Assembly (NCBI GenBank): GCA_934278005.1 | Contig: CAKQWG010000026.1 | Location: 1 to 25,358 of the forward strand | Direction of reading: 5' to 3' | DNA length: 25,358 bases | From: an uncultured Pirellulaceae bacterium | GTDB taxonomy: Bacteria; Planctomycetota; Planctomycetia; Pirellulales; Pirellulaceae | Shown: in pieces, positions 6,739 through 14,760 of the stretch | Numbering within the stretch: the first letter of the stretch is position 1 | How the letters are laid out: each line of letters begins with the position of its first letter | Notes under the pieces: model-generated | What the model saw: the letters and a program-made list of their open reading frames with translations, nothing else | Told to the model about the DNA's origin: nothing | The model's database searches: none | Program-made: the position numbers and the translations under genes

Positions 6739-8742
6739 ATGCCCTGCGGGGTAGGTATAAACCTGAGGAGCAATTCGATTTCCCCTTCCGAGAATGCAGA
6801 CAGCGAGAGCCTACAAGAGAAGCAGGCAAAAACTCTACGGCGACTGATGCCGGAACTGGCGCGCGAATTCGAAGGACGCGCCGATCCGGCGGATTGGCAG
6901 GCCTACGTCCGACGTGTGCGCCACATGTTCCCGCGGTTGTTCGAACGCCTGTTCCAGCTGTACGGCAACCATTACGACTTCCACTATCATGTCGAAGCCG
7001 TCCTTAAGACAACCACAGAGATGTGGTTGCAGCGGTCGCCGGAGTTGTGCGCGCAAGATGCGCTGCGTGAAGCGGACCCACACTGGTATCAGTCACAGCG
7101 AATGCTCGGGGCGATGTGCTACGTCGATCTCTTCGGAGGAGATCTGCAGCGCATCAAAGAGAAAATTCCCTACCTGACCGAGATGCATATCACCTACCTG
7201 CACCTGATGCCGGTCTTTCGCAGCCCAGAACAGGACAACGATGGGGGCTACGCGGTCAGCAGCTATCGTGAAATTAATCCCAGCGTAGGAACCATGGAGG
7301 AGCTGGCTGAACTGGCCACCCACCTGCGCCACCACGGGATCTCGCTATGCCTGGACTTCATCTTCAACCATACCTCCGATGAGCACGAATGGGCGTTGGC
7401 GGCTCTCCGCGGCGAGAAAGAATTCCAGCGCTACTACCGCATGTATAGCGATCGCAACTTGACGCTGCAGATCGAACGCTCGCTGCCCGAAGTCTTCCCC
7501 GACGAACACCCCGGAGCGTTCACCTACAATTCCAAAATGGGTAAGTGGGTGTGGACCACGTTTCATAACTACCAATGGGATCTGAACTACGAAAACCCCG
7601 AGGTTTTCACCCGCATGTTGGCCGAGATGCTGTTCTTGGCTAATCGAGGTGTCGAGATCCTGCGGCTCGATGCGGTGGCATTTATCTGGAAGGAAATTGG
7701 CACCTCTTGTCAGAATTTGCCGCAAGCGCACTGGATCATCCAAGCCTTCAATCACGCCGTGCAAATGGCCGCACCGGCCATGGTTTTCAAGTCCGAAGCC
7801 ATCGTTCACCCGGATGAAGTCAAGAAGTACATCTCGTTTGAAGAGTGCCCGCTATCGTACAATCCACAGCTGATGGCCTTGCTATGGAATTCGCTAGCCA
7901 CCCGCGAAGTCAAGATGTTGAGCAACGCTATGGCGCGCGGCTTTGCCATTCCCGACGAGTGCGAGTGGGTCAACTATGTGCGCTGCCACGATGATATCGG
8001 CTGGGCGTTTTCGGACGAAGACATTGTGCACGGCGGATTCGACCCGCATCAGCACCGTCGATTCTTAACACAGTTTTACACTGGGCAGATCGAAGGTTCC
8101 TTTGCGCGTGGCCAGCCCTTTCAACTCGACCCAGTGACCGGCGATGGGCGAGTTAGCGGGACCACGGCCTCGCTGGCCGGCTTAGAAAAGGCCCTCTACG
8201 AACAGAACGAAGCGGACATCGAGTTGGCCATACGCCGCATCCTGTTGATTCACGGAATCATCGTAACTATCGGTGGCATACCGCTGCTGTACTTAGGCGA
8301 TGAACTGGCTTGTGAAAACAATTACGACTATCAAGACATCCCCGAAAAGCAGGGCGACTCGCGCTGGCTTCATCGTTCCCACTTCGATTGGGAGCGATCC
8401 AAACTGCGCAATGATCGCGATACGCCCATCGGCCGCGTCTATCAGGGGCTCATGCGCCTCATTCAAATCCGCTTGCAAAACATGGCCTTTCACCGTGGTG
8501 GCACCGAGATCATCAACACGGGCAACGACCATGTGTTCGGGTTCTTTCGCAACCAAGAATCCCAAAGTGTACTGGTCCTCGGAAATTTCACTGAGCATGA
8601 ACAATCTCTGTCGGCGCGACACCTGCGCCAGCTGGGACTGCGCCGCACAGTGGTTGACCAAGTCGCCGGACGGACCGTTACGGCCGCTCAGGAGATGATC
8701 CTTGAGCCCTATCAACTCATGGTCCTAGCTCGTAACGTGTAG
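6739..8742 (+). CDS. Amylosucrase-like glucosyltransferase (GH13_4)
   Basis: This is a cytoplasmic GH13 protein of 667 residues, close to the size of Neisseria amylosucrase (about 636). An N-terminal helical region (about 20-115) precedes the barrel, which starts at MLGAMCYVDLFGGDL. Key residues are the nucleophile Asp311 in LRLDAVAFIWK, Glu353 in KSEAIV, and Asp418 in YVRCHDDIGW. DNDGGYAVSS (Asp166/Asp168) and DSRWLHR (540-546) match the segments that bind sucrose in amylosucrases, which favours this family over alpha-amylase or trehalose synthase. Amylosucrase turns sucrose into fructose and linear alpha-1,4-glucan; a sucrose hydrolase of the same subfamily is the main alternative. It follows glgB by 131 bp on the same strand, so glucan made here could be branched by GlgB. 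No Shine-Dalgarno precedes the ATG, so the exact start is uncertain. Confidence 0.85.
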   Translation: MPCGVGINLRSNSISPSENADSESLQEKQAKTLRRLMPELAREFEGRADPADWQAYVRRVRHMFPRLFERLFQLYGNHYDFHYHVEAVLKTTTEMWLQRSPELCAQDALREADPHWYQSQRMLGAMCYVDLFGGDLQRIKEKIPYLTEMHITYLHLMPVFRSPEQDNDGGYAVSSYREINPSVGTMEELAELATHLRHHGISLCLDFIFNHTSDEHEWALAALRGEKEFQRYYRMYSDRNLTLQIERSLPEVFPDEHPGAFTYNSKMGKWVWTTFHNYQWDLNYENPEVFTRMLAEMLFLANRGVEILRLDAVAFIWKEIGTSCQNLPQAHWIIQAFNHAVQMAAPAMVFKSEAIVHPDEVKKYISFEECPLSYNPQLMALLWNSLATREVKMLSNAMARGFAIPDECEWVNYVRCHDDIGWAFSDEDIVHGGFDPHQHRRFLTQFYTGQIEGSFARGQPFQLDPVTGDGRVSGTTASLAGLEKALYEQNEADIELAIRRILLIHGIIVTIGGIPLLYLGDELACENNYDYQDIPEKQGDSRWLHRSHFDWERSKLRNDRDTPIGRVYQGLMRLIQIRLQNMAFHRGGTEIINTGNDHVFGFFRNQESQSVLVLGNFTEHEQSLSARHLRQLGLRRTVVDQVAGRTVTAAQEMILEPYQLMVLARNV

Positions 8743-8872
8743 GGCGCAACCGAGTCACAAAGTTGATGCAGAACCTTGAGAAGGCCGCTCGAAATGTCGG
8801 AAGATTAAAAGCGGCTGAAGCGATCGACGCGGTGGTAGACGGAACTCGCTTGAAGACCGTTGGATAATTCCC

Positions 8873-8890
8873 GATGGGAAAGTTCCCATC
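8873..8890. terminator. Small hairpin in the convergent junction
   Basis: gatggga and tcccatc pair over 7 bp around the loop aagt. It lies between two convergent genes (stops at 8742 plus and 8928 minus) and could mark transcript ends for both. No T-run is present. The remainder of 8743-8927 shows no gene. Confidence 0.4.
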
Positions 8891-8927
8891 ATCGAGATGC
8901 CCACGGAAGGCAGTTCAAGCTTGCAGT

Positions 8928-10799
8928 TTAAGGTTGCTGCGGCTTGGTCCATCCGATCGCGTCGCAGTGGCACACAGCTAACTTGGGTAGACTATCAAGC
9001 AGCTCTACGGATGCGGCGGTGACCCGCGTGCCGTCGAGCCACAGGATTTCCAAGCTGGGATGGCCGCGAAGTTCTTTCAAGCTCTGGTCGTCGATCGGAC
9101 AGCCGGTCAAATCCAACTCGTTTAATTCGCGCAGCTCTCCGACCAACTTTAACAAGTCGCCATCGCAGTGGGTACCTTCGACGCTTAGCCGCCGCAACTT
9201 TTTTGCTTGCCGAAGCCACTGCAAATCGGCTGTGGTGGCGTTGGAAAACGAGGCATCAAACCACTCCAGGTCTACGCTCAACTTGCTCAGTTCGCTCCAC
9301 GTGGCGGACTGTAGCTCGCTTCCCGCGAGCACGAGCGACGCACAGGGCAAACCAAGCTGGCAGAGCTGATTGACCTGCGCATCGGTCATGGTGAGCGCCT
9401 GTTGATAGGCGAGCTTGAGAGTCTCGTCGCTGTCGCCAAGCAGCGCACGCAGCGGCTCAAAGTCGCTGGAGCTGTGGTAGGCGCTGACCAACGCTCGGAA
9501 CAACGCTTGGCGAGCTGCCGGTTGCTGCAATTGGTCCATGAACAGATGAGTCAGGCCGGTGGCTTGGGTATAGAGCAGCGCAATCTGCGGATCCTCCTTC
9601 CACTGCTCACGACCAGCCTGCGTAAATTCGTCCCAGTTCGCCCAATACCCGTCGCGCACGGCGCGGTACCGCGCAGTTTGCAAACGCGGAGCACAGAACC
9701 CGCCCAGCGTCCAGTAGGTTCCGCGATCGGTCAGCGATTCCATATACAGCGCAATGCCCTCGATCAACCAGATGCCCGCCGCGGCACCGGCTTGGCGATC
9801 GACGTCGGCGTTGGTAGCCTCAGCTAACAGTTGATGCGTCAGCTCGTGAAACAGTGTCGCCTGCCAGCTGTCACCAGCATAGAAAAAACTCTTCTGTAGC
9901 TGCGGTTCGTAATAACCAACCGAGATAGCGGCGTTCCTTTCCGACACGCCTAAGACCTGCAAGTAGTCTGCTCGATCGCGCAGTAGAATGACTTGCATTT
10001 CACGCCCTCGCTCCCAAGGAACATTCCGTCCATCGAAACGCTTGGTTAACACGCCGGGCGGTGCCCACAGCGGATAGAAAACCTGCCGCCACAGGGCATA
10101 GAACTGCTCCATGGCCTGAGCCATCTCGACGCTTTCACGGGCACCGGCGCGCGTTGTGATTAAAAAATTAGGCGTTTCAATGCGGCTGTACGAACCAGCG
10201 GGCCAACCGAAGTCCGGGTGCATCGCAGTCGCCTTGCGCAAGCGCGGTTTAACTTGAGCGGCCGAAACCAGCGTGCCCAAGATGCGCTGGGCCTGTGCGT
10301 GCTGGGCGTCTTGCCGCAGGACTTGCCACAGCAGCCCAAAGGCTTCCGCCTCATCGCCGGCGGCCGCCCGCTCGGAAGCTTGAGTGAACAACCACTGCGC
10401 ATAGCCCAGCCGCGCCGAGTTAAAGTGCTTGTGCCAGCTGTCGCGGGCGCGCGTTAAGTCGTCCGCTTGTGCGGCCACCGCGGCACCCACTACTGCCGGC
10501 TTTTGAACTGCGTCAACTTTGCCGGGCGCGCTGGCCGCGCCGACAATTTGTTCGACTGGTAAGTACAGACAGTGCACTTCGCTGTGCGCTTCAGCCAGCC
10601 AAGACGCCGACAGGGCCGCTTCGCGTTCCAGGCCCAGTTCGCTGCAGATTTTTGACAACCGCAAGAGCTCAGTCTGCATCGCCGCCCGATCGAGCTCCTG
10701 CGCTTGGCCAGTGCCGCCCGTGTGCAGCCCAACTGCCCATAGCGCTAGTACTAGCAGCAGGGCAAAGACAGGTTTATTTACAACTGTTCGCTCGTGCAT
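8928..10799 (-). CDS. Secreted HExxH metalloprotease-like protein (DUF1570-like) with C-terminal leucine-rich repeats
   Basis: This protein has 623 residues. A signal peptide or membrane anchor (about 8-30, VFALLLVLALWAVGL) is followed by a helical, possibly TPR-like region (about 35-190). The metalloprotease-like region contains HELTH at 318-322 and WLIEGIALYME, with Glu347 placed as the third zinc ligand of a gluzincin. Residues about 490-610 form roughly four leucine-rich repeats (LKKLRRLSVEGT-, LNELDLTGCPI- and LEILWLDGTRV-type units). The HExxH part resembles the planctomycete DUF1570 family; its substrate is unknown. The zinc-site assignment is by motif only. LRRs could give substrate or partner binding in the periplasm (inference). 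The gene is divergent from the TIM-barrel gene at 11072 and shares the repeat-rich region between them. Confidence 0.8.
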   Translation of the reverse strand: MHERTVVNKPVFALLLVLALWAVGLHTGGTGQAQELDRAAMQTELLRLSKICSELGLEREAALSASWLAEAHSEVHCLYLPVEQIVGAASAPGKVDAVQKPAVVGAAVAAQADDLTRARDSWHKHFNSARLGYAQWLFTQASERAAAGDEAEAFGLLWQVLRQDAQHAQAQRILGTLVSAAQVKPRLRKATAMHPDFGWPAGSYSRIETPNFLITTRAGARESVEMAQAMEQFYALWRQVFYPLWAPPGVLTKRFDGRNVPWERGREMQVILLRDRADYLQVLGVSERNAAISVGYYEPQLQKSFFYAGDSWQATLFHELTHQLLAEATNADVDRQAGAAAGIWLIEGIALYMESLTDRGTYWTLGGFCAPRLQTARYRAVRDGYWANWDEFTQAGREQWKEDPQIALLYTQATGLTHLFMDQLQQPAARQALFRALVSAYHSSSDFEPLRALLGDSDETLKLAYQQALTMTDAQVNQLCQLGLPCASLVLAGSELQSATWSELSKLSVDLEWFDASFSNATTADLQWLRQAKKLRRLSVEGTHCDGDLLKLVGELRELNELDLTGCPIDDQSLKELRGHPSLEILWLDGTRVTAASVELLDSLPKLAVCHCDAIGWTKPQQP

Positions 10800-10905
10800 C
10801 GCGTGCGCTGATTTTCCGTGTGCAGTAGGAGAGTGAACCGTCGCGCGGCTAAGTAAGTAGGTTAAACTTTCAGCTTACTGCCTTAAAAGTTGATCTTAAG
10901 TCCGT

Positions 10906-11048
10906 TAAGCTTCTAGCTTGCCAAACAGTGGGGTAAGCTGCTAGCTTGCCAAACAGTGGGGTAAGCTGCTAGCTTGCCAAACGGGTCAATTTTCACACGC
11001 AAGCTAGCAGCTTACGCCACCTCAGCGCAAACTAGAAGCTTACGCCAC
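10906..11048. repeat. Mirror-ordered array of direct and inverted repeats
   Basis: Three direct units with a 28 bp period (taagcttctagcttgccaaa- at 10906, then taagctgctagcttgccaaa- at 10934 and 10962) are followed by two inverted units at 10999-11020 and 11025-11048. Positions 10961-10977 and 10999-11015 are a perfect 17 bp inverted repeat with a 21 nt spacer. The outer units on both sides carry the tct variant (11 bp complementary) and the inner ones carry gct. Each unit is itself a small palindrome (aagct-gct-agctt). A further partial copy may lie at 10871-10882. The array lies in the intergenic region upstream of two divergent genes. Confidence 0.9.
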
Positions 11049-11071
11049 CTTTACTCTCGCTGGGATACTCC

Positions 11072-11989
11072 ATGATACATCGACGCTATGTGCTACCGAG
11101 CCTAATTGGCTGCATTCTGGGGGGCGCGTTTATGAGCAGCAGTTGCTTTGCAGCGGATGAGCCGGATGTGGCTGTTGCAGCGGCCGAGCGAGCCAACTTG
11201 CAACGCGAGCAACTGGTCGCCTGGTGCGTGGTTCCCTTCGACGCCGCGCGCCGTGGACCGGAGCAGCGTGCGCAGATGTTGGCCGAGCTGGGCCTAAGGC
11301 ATCTAGCCTACGATTGGCGAGAAGAGCATGTGCCCAGCTGGGATGCGGAGATCGATGCGCTGCAGCGTCAGCAAATTGAACTAACCGGGTGGTGGTGTGC
11401 CAGCTCGCTCAGCCCGCTGGAGGACGCTGGCGTGCAGCGCATCGTAGACTTTCTGCGGCGGCGCGAGGTGCGGACGCAGTTATGGCTCAGTCTACCCGAT
11501 GCCGAATTGCAACAGATCGCCAGCCAGGAGCAGCGTGTCGCGCGGGCCGCACTGGCGGTACGACAGCTGGCCGAACAGGTCGCTCCGCTGGGTTGCCAAG
11601 TCGGCCTGTACAACCACGGTGGCTGGATTGGCCAGCCGGATAATCTCGTGCAGATCATGCGACACTTGGACAGGCAATCCAACGTGGGCATCGTGTACAA
11701 CTTCCATCACGCGCACCATGAACTCGACGAATTCCCTCAAGCGCTCGTGGCGATGAAACCTCACTTGCTGTGCCTGAACCTCAACGGCACCAACCGCAGC
11801 GGCGGCGACGACGCTACACAGAAGATCTTGACGCTGGGCGAGGGCGAGCTCGACGCGCAGATCTTGGAGTGGATTGCCGACGCGGGATACACCGGGCCTA
11901 TCGGAATCCTCGATCATCGCGAGCAGCTCGATGCGCGCGAGAGCCTGCAATTGAATTTGGACGGCCTGGATAAGCTGCTCGGCAGATGA
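11072..11989 (+). CDS. Secreted TIM-barrel protein, sugar isomerase/epimerase-like
   Basis: The 305-residue protein has an N-terminal export signal (1-27, SLIGCILGGAFMSSSCFA). The rest has the pattern of xylose-isomerase-like TIM barrels: alternating strands and helices, with strand-end polar residues in LYNHGGWIG (His182), VYNFHHAHHE (His212, His213), LCLNLNGTN and GILDHRE (His282). These histidines, with acidic residues, could hold a metal. The family covers sugar isomerases, epimerases and related enzymes, so substrate cannot be predicted. Export is unusual for a metabolic isomerase but common for this type in planctomycetes. It appears to be a single gene; the following DNA (11990-12252) holds hairpins and no convincing gene. 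Confidence 0.75.
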   Translation: MIHRRYVLPSLIGCILGGAFMSSSCFAADEPDVAVAAAERANLQREQLVAWCVVPFDAARRGPEQRAQMLAELGLRHLAYDWREEHVPSWDAEIDALQRQQIELTGWWCASSLSPLEDAGVQRIVDFLRRREVRTQLWLSLPDAELQQIASQEQRVARAALAVRQLAEQVAPLGCQVGLYNHGGWIGQPDNLVQIMRHLDRQSNVGIVYNFHHAHHELDEFPQALVAMKPHLLCLNLNGTNRSGGDDATQKILTLGEGELDAQILEWIADAGYTGPIGILDHREQLDARESLQLNLDGLDKLLGR

Positions 11990-12060
11990 AGCTCGGGCAC
12001 CTTCGAGCACAGCCAAAGAACGCAGGGCAGGGACGGCAGATTGAGTGGTGTCTTGCCAGC

Positions 12061-12083
12061 CGCTCAGATCGTCTGACTGAGCG
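12061..12083. terminator. Hairpin 1 of a three-hairpin cluster
   Basis: cgctcag and ctgagcg pair over 7 bp with a 9-base loop. The sequence gctcagatcg recurs a few bases downstream, so alternative pairing is possible. Confidence 0.4.
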
Positions 12084-12096
12084 CAGCTCAGATCGC

Positions 12097-12127
12097 CGCC
12101 CAACCGCCGTCAGTGGGCGGTTGGGCG
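12097..12127. terminator. Hairpin 2: 12 bp perfect stem
   Basis: cgcccaaccgcc and ggcggttgggcg pair perfectly around a 7-base loop (gtcagtg). It is the strongest structure in the convergent junction between the TIM-barrel gene and csrA. It lacks a T-run, so it is either a hairpin-only terminator or an RNA-stabilising element. Confidence 0.6.
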
Positions 12128-12139
12128 ACCTGCAAGGTG

Positions 12140-12161
12140 GCGCTGTCAGGCACGACAGCGC
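12140..12161. terminator. Hairpin 3: 8 bp perfect stem
   Basis: gcgctgtc and gacagcgc pair over 8 bp with a 6-base loop. It lies 12 bp beyond hairpin 2 in the same convergent junction, on the csrA side. Confidence 0.5.
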
Positions 12162-12252
12162 GGGAGTTCGAATGTTAGCCAAGCGGCTGGGCTCAGCAGC
12201 CGGGGCTGACTTCGTGGACCAAACTGGGCCCAAGACTCGGGTTGGCTAGATC

Positions 12253-12498
12253 CTAGGCGGCGCGGCGTTGCGGCGGGGGCACTGTCGCCTGCGGGGCTGA
12301 GTGGCGTTCTGGCTGAGGGAACGCCAACGCACGACCGGCCACATCTAGATCTATCTCCAACTCACTGCGAAGTATCCGAACTCCGGGAGGTGCATTCACA
12401 CCTATGCGGACTTTGTCTTTTCCAACAGCGACGATCGTCAAGACGATATCGTCACCGAAACAAATACTCTCCGACTCACGGCGCGACAAAATCAACAC
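12253..12498 (-). CDS. csrA: Carbon storage regulator CsrA
   Basis: This small RNA-binding regulator of translation is 81 residues long. It begins MLILSRRESES and continues DDIVLTIVAVGKDKVRIGVNAP, the standard CsrA fold. The RNA-contact residues Leu4, Arg6 and Arg44 are all present. After about residue 55 there is an extra Pro/Gln/Arg-rich tail of some 25 residues, longer than in E. coli CsrA (61 residues). The start is GTG at 12498, supported by AAGGAGG eight bases upstream. CsrA family proteins bind GGA motifs near start sites, so autoregulation is possible (inference). No flagellar genes, the usual csrA neighbours, lie nearby. Confidence 0.95.
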   Translation of the reverse strand: MLILSRRESESICFGDDIVLTIVAVGKDKVRIGVNAPPGVRILRSELEIDLDVAGRALAFPQPERHSAPQATVPPPQRRAA

Positions 12499-12506
12499 GG
12501 TTACAT

Positions 12507-12513
12507 CCTCCTT
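12507..12513 (-). promoter_or_regulatory. Strong csrA ribosome binding site with GGA motif
   Basis: On the minus strand AAGGAGG lies 8 nt before the GTG start of csrA and decides that start. It is a near-perfect Shine-Dalgarno, and its GGA core could also be a target of CsrA itself. Confidence 0.8.
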
Positions 12514-12615
12514 GAATTTAGAACTGTTTTAAAAGTCGTCACTATCGTTTCGCTAACTGAATCAACCCAGCTCCCTTGCCGGCGATTCGTCTCTGCCCCA
12601 TAGGACTTGTAGGGC

Positions 12616-12897
12616 CTATGCCTGATGAACCGGAACGGGGCAACTCGTAGCCCGACGTCCCAGCGAATCGTAGAAAAAGATCGATCCCTTAACCAAATCC
12701 CACACGGCGGTCAGCCGCACACTACGCGGGCCGTAAATGCAGAAGTAGAAGCCGCAGTGCTGACCCTTGCGCGTCAACTTCCGTTCGGCCATCTCAAACG
12801 CATCCTTCTCCAATTGGTTTTTTTCGCAAAGCTCTTCGCGAATAAACTCTCGCACCGCTTCGAAGTCATCGGACTTAACTTTCTGCGACACAGTCAT
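12616..12897 (-). CDS. Small conserved-looking protein of unknown function
   Basis: A 93-residue soluble protein that I do not recognise with confidence. The N-terminal half is a charged helix (SDDFEAVREFIREELCEKNQLEKDAFEM). The C-terminal half looks like beta strands: GQHCGFYFCIYGPRSVRLTAVWDLVKGSIFFYDSLGRR. There is no signal peptide or membrane segment. It lies 117 bp upstream of csrA on the same strand and may be cotranscribed with it. The clear domain-like composition and a weak AAGGGAT upstream of the ATG support a real gene over the opposite-strand frame. A regulatory link with CsrA is only a guess from position. Confidence 0.65.
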   Translation of the reverse strand: MTVSQKVKSDDFEAVREFIREELCEKNQLEKDAFEMAERKLTRKGQHCGFYFCIYGPRSVRLTAVWDLVKGSIFFYDSLGRRATSCPVPVHQA

Positions 12898-13198
12898 TGT
12901 CTAGGGTGATCCCTTCACGCGATTTGTTAACTTAAGCAGAGTGGGCAACCTTTACCCCCTCGCGACAAGTCAACGTATCGGTCGCTAGCAATGGGTCCAT
13001 TAACCACGAAATTTGCGAAACGCAACAACTTGCGAATCTTTCGAGAGCTGCAATCTAGGACCTGCAAAGCAAGCAGAACCGGTACTGGGCAGCCCAACTG
13101 TGGCAGTTGTTTATCACTTTCGATTAAACATCCGTAGGACGAACCTTGCGCACGTCGCGAGCGCGGTTATGGCACCCGCGCGGGCCCAGCTTGAGCAA
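12898..13198. other. Intergenic region without a recognised gene
   Basis: About 300 bp between the small unknown gene and the glcF-like gene, both on the minus strand. It has a small hairpin at 13095-13109 (caactg/cagttg). I see no coding frame or RNA gene I can support. It probably holds the promoter of the small gene/csrA unit. Confidence 0.5.
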
Positions 13199-14455
13199 CT
13201 ACAGAACTTTCTGATATGCCCGATCCAGCACCTGGACTGTGTGCAACACGGCAACTCGATCGCTGAACGGTCGCAGATGTTTTTCGATTTGAACCAAACA
13301 ACCGATATTGCCCGAGACCACTGCTGATGCGCCAGTAGCCAGCACATCTCGGGCTTTGCGCTGGCCGAGATTTCCAGCGATTTCGGGCTGTTCGATGTTG
13401 TATGTCCCGGCGGAACCACAGCAGGTATCCGGGTCAGCCAGTTCGACCACTTCTAGACCGGGAATGCGAGCCAATAGCCGCCGCGGCTCTGACCTCACGC
13501 CCTGGGCATGGGCTAAATGGCAAGCATCCTGATAGACAATTCGCTTAGGTGCGCGCAGGGCATCGACGGGCAGCAGGTCTAAGCGGTCGAGGTACACGGA
13601 GATGTCCAGCGACCGCTGAGCCAGTTCACGGCCACTCTGCTCCGCCTCCGAACCGGCGAGCAGCAGGGGATATTCGTGGATGGCTGAACCACAGCCCGCG
13701 GCGGTTGTGACCAGGCAATCGACGTCGCTTGGAATCGACTCGATCAGTTTTCTAGCGAACCGCGACGCTTGGTCACCGCGACCGGTATGCCAAGCCAGAG
13801 CACCGCAGCACCCCTGACCTGCAGGGATGACGACTTCGATACCGTTGCGGCTGAGCACTCTCACGGCCGACGCGTTGATGTCGGGCGCGAGAACTTGCTG
13901 AGCGCAGCCGGCCAACAGCGCCACTCGGCCGCGTCGAGTGCCGACCGGCGGAGTTACGCTTGGCAGCGACTGCCGCGGCGGCAGATCGTCGGGAACCATC
14001 TCCAGCATCGGCCGCAATGAGGCGGGGACAAAGCGGTTGAGCGGTCGAGTCAGGCGACCCAAGCGGACGGCCCAGCGAAAGCGTTCCTTGTAGGGGAGCG
14101 TCATGCCGGCCAGCATATCGCGCAGCGACCAGGGACGCTTGCCCTGCGTTCGCACATGGTCCCGGTAAGAACTGATCAGGTCGCCGTACTGCACGCCGGA
14201 TGGGCAGTGCGTGACGCAGGCTAAGCAGCCCAGGCAACGATCGATGTGCGGTTCGGCCTGCTCTATCGTCAGCGAACCCTCTAGGACCGACTTCATGAGC
14301 ACGATCCGCCCACGCGGCGAATCCATCTCGCTTTCCAACTCTTGGTAGGTGGGACAGGCGGGCAGGCAAAATCCACAGTGCACGCAAGTTCCCACCGCGT
14401 CGCTCATTGCCAAGCCGCGTGGGCCAAGTCGTTCCGAATCGATATTGTGTAGCAT
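13199..14455 (-). CDS. glcF: Glycolate oxidase iron-sulfur subunit-like protein
   Basis: A 418-residue protein with two 4Fe-4S motifs near the N-terminus: Cys24/27/30/34 in CVHCGFCLPACP and Cys74/77/80/84 in CLGCLACVTHCP. Two CCG-type domains follow: Cys184 with GCC at 215-217, and Cys312 with CC at 345-346. This order is that of GlcF, which passes electrons from the FAD subunits (GlcD/GlcE) to the respiratory chain during oxidation of glycolate or a related 2-hydroxy acid. Lactate oxidation (LutA/LldE-like) is an alternative, but those proteins are split differently. The flavin subunit genes are not adjacent, so it would have to work with a partner encoded elsewhere. Length fits GlcF (about 407). 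ATG 14455 is used; ATG 14407 is possible. Confidence 0.88.
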   Translation of the reverse strand: MLHNIDSERLGPRGLAMSDAVGTCVHCGFCLPACPTYQELESEMDSPRGRIVLMKSVLEGSLTIEQAEPHIDRCLGCLACVTHCPSGVQYGDLISSYRDHVRTQGKRPWSLRDMLAGMTLPYKERFRWAVRLGRLTRPLNRFVPASLRPMLEMVPDDLPPRQSLPSVTPPVGTRRGRVALLAGCAQQVLAPDINASAVRVLSRNGIEVVIPAGQGCCGALAWHTGRGDQASRFARKLIESIPSDVDCLVTTAAGCGSAIHEYPLLLAGSEAEQSGRELAQRSLDISVYLDRLDLLPVDALRAPKRIVYQDACHLAHAQGVRSEPRRLLARIPGLEVVELADPDTCCGSAGTYNIEQPEIAGNLGQRKARDVLATGASAVVSGNIGCLVQIEKHLRPFSDRVAVLHTVQVLDRAYQKVL

Positions 14456-14760
14456 GGAGTACTAGTTCAGCCTAAGTTGCGAAAGCGAGCGAGTGCGGGT
14501 AGCGTAGTAGAGCATAGTGTAGTTTGCACGGCACGAGGCTGTTATGCAGTTTTCCGCTAGAACTTCAAGCCTGCCAGTACACAGGATGTCCACACAGGAT
14601 GTCCACGCAGGATGCCCGCAGACGGCCGGCCTGGCCCAGCACGCCTTACCAGGCTGGCCCTTGCTAAACTATAACTATATCAGCCCTCGCGGCCCGTCGC
14701 TCCCCGCTGGCCGTCCAGCCACGTTGAAAATCGCTCTCTGTATTTGCATCGCAGCTCACT
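14456..14760. other. Intergenic region between divergent genes
   Basis: About 300 bp between glcF-like (minus) and the RluA-type gene (plus). The only structure I see is the 13 bp tandem repeat at 14582-14620. It should contain promoters for both genes, but I cannot identify convincing boxes. Confidence 0.5.
14582..14620. repeat. 13 bp tandem repeat, 3 units
   Basis: caggatgtccaca, caggatgtccacg and caggatgcccgca follow one another. The unit length is not a multiple of three and the DNA is intergenic, consistent with no coding function. Confidence 0.85.

Noticed and set aside
10906..11048. CRISPR array
   Set aside because: Units are directly adjacent with a 28 bp period, partly inverted, with no unique spacers and no cas genes.
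11986..12249. Plus-strand 87-codon frame overlapping the TIM-barrel stop by four bases
   Set aside because: The overlap looks like translational coupling, but the frame runs through all three hairpins and encodes a basic, featureless sequence.
12625..12909. Plus-strand frame opposite the 93-residue gene
   Set aside because: The minus-strand frame has a more protein-like composition and helix/strand pattern; the plus-strand one looks like its shadow.
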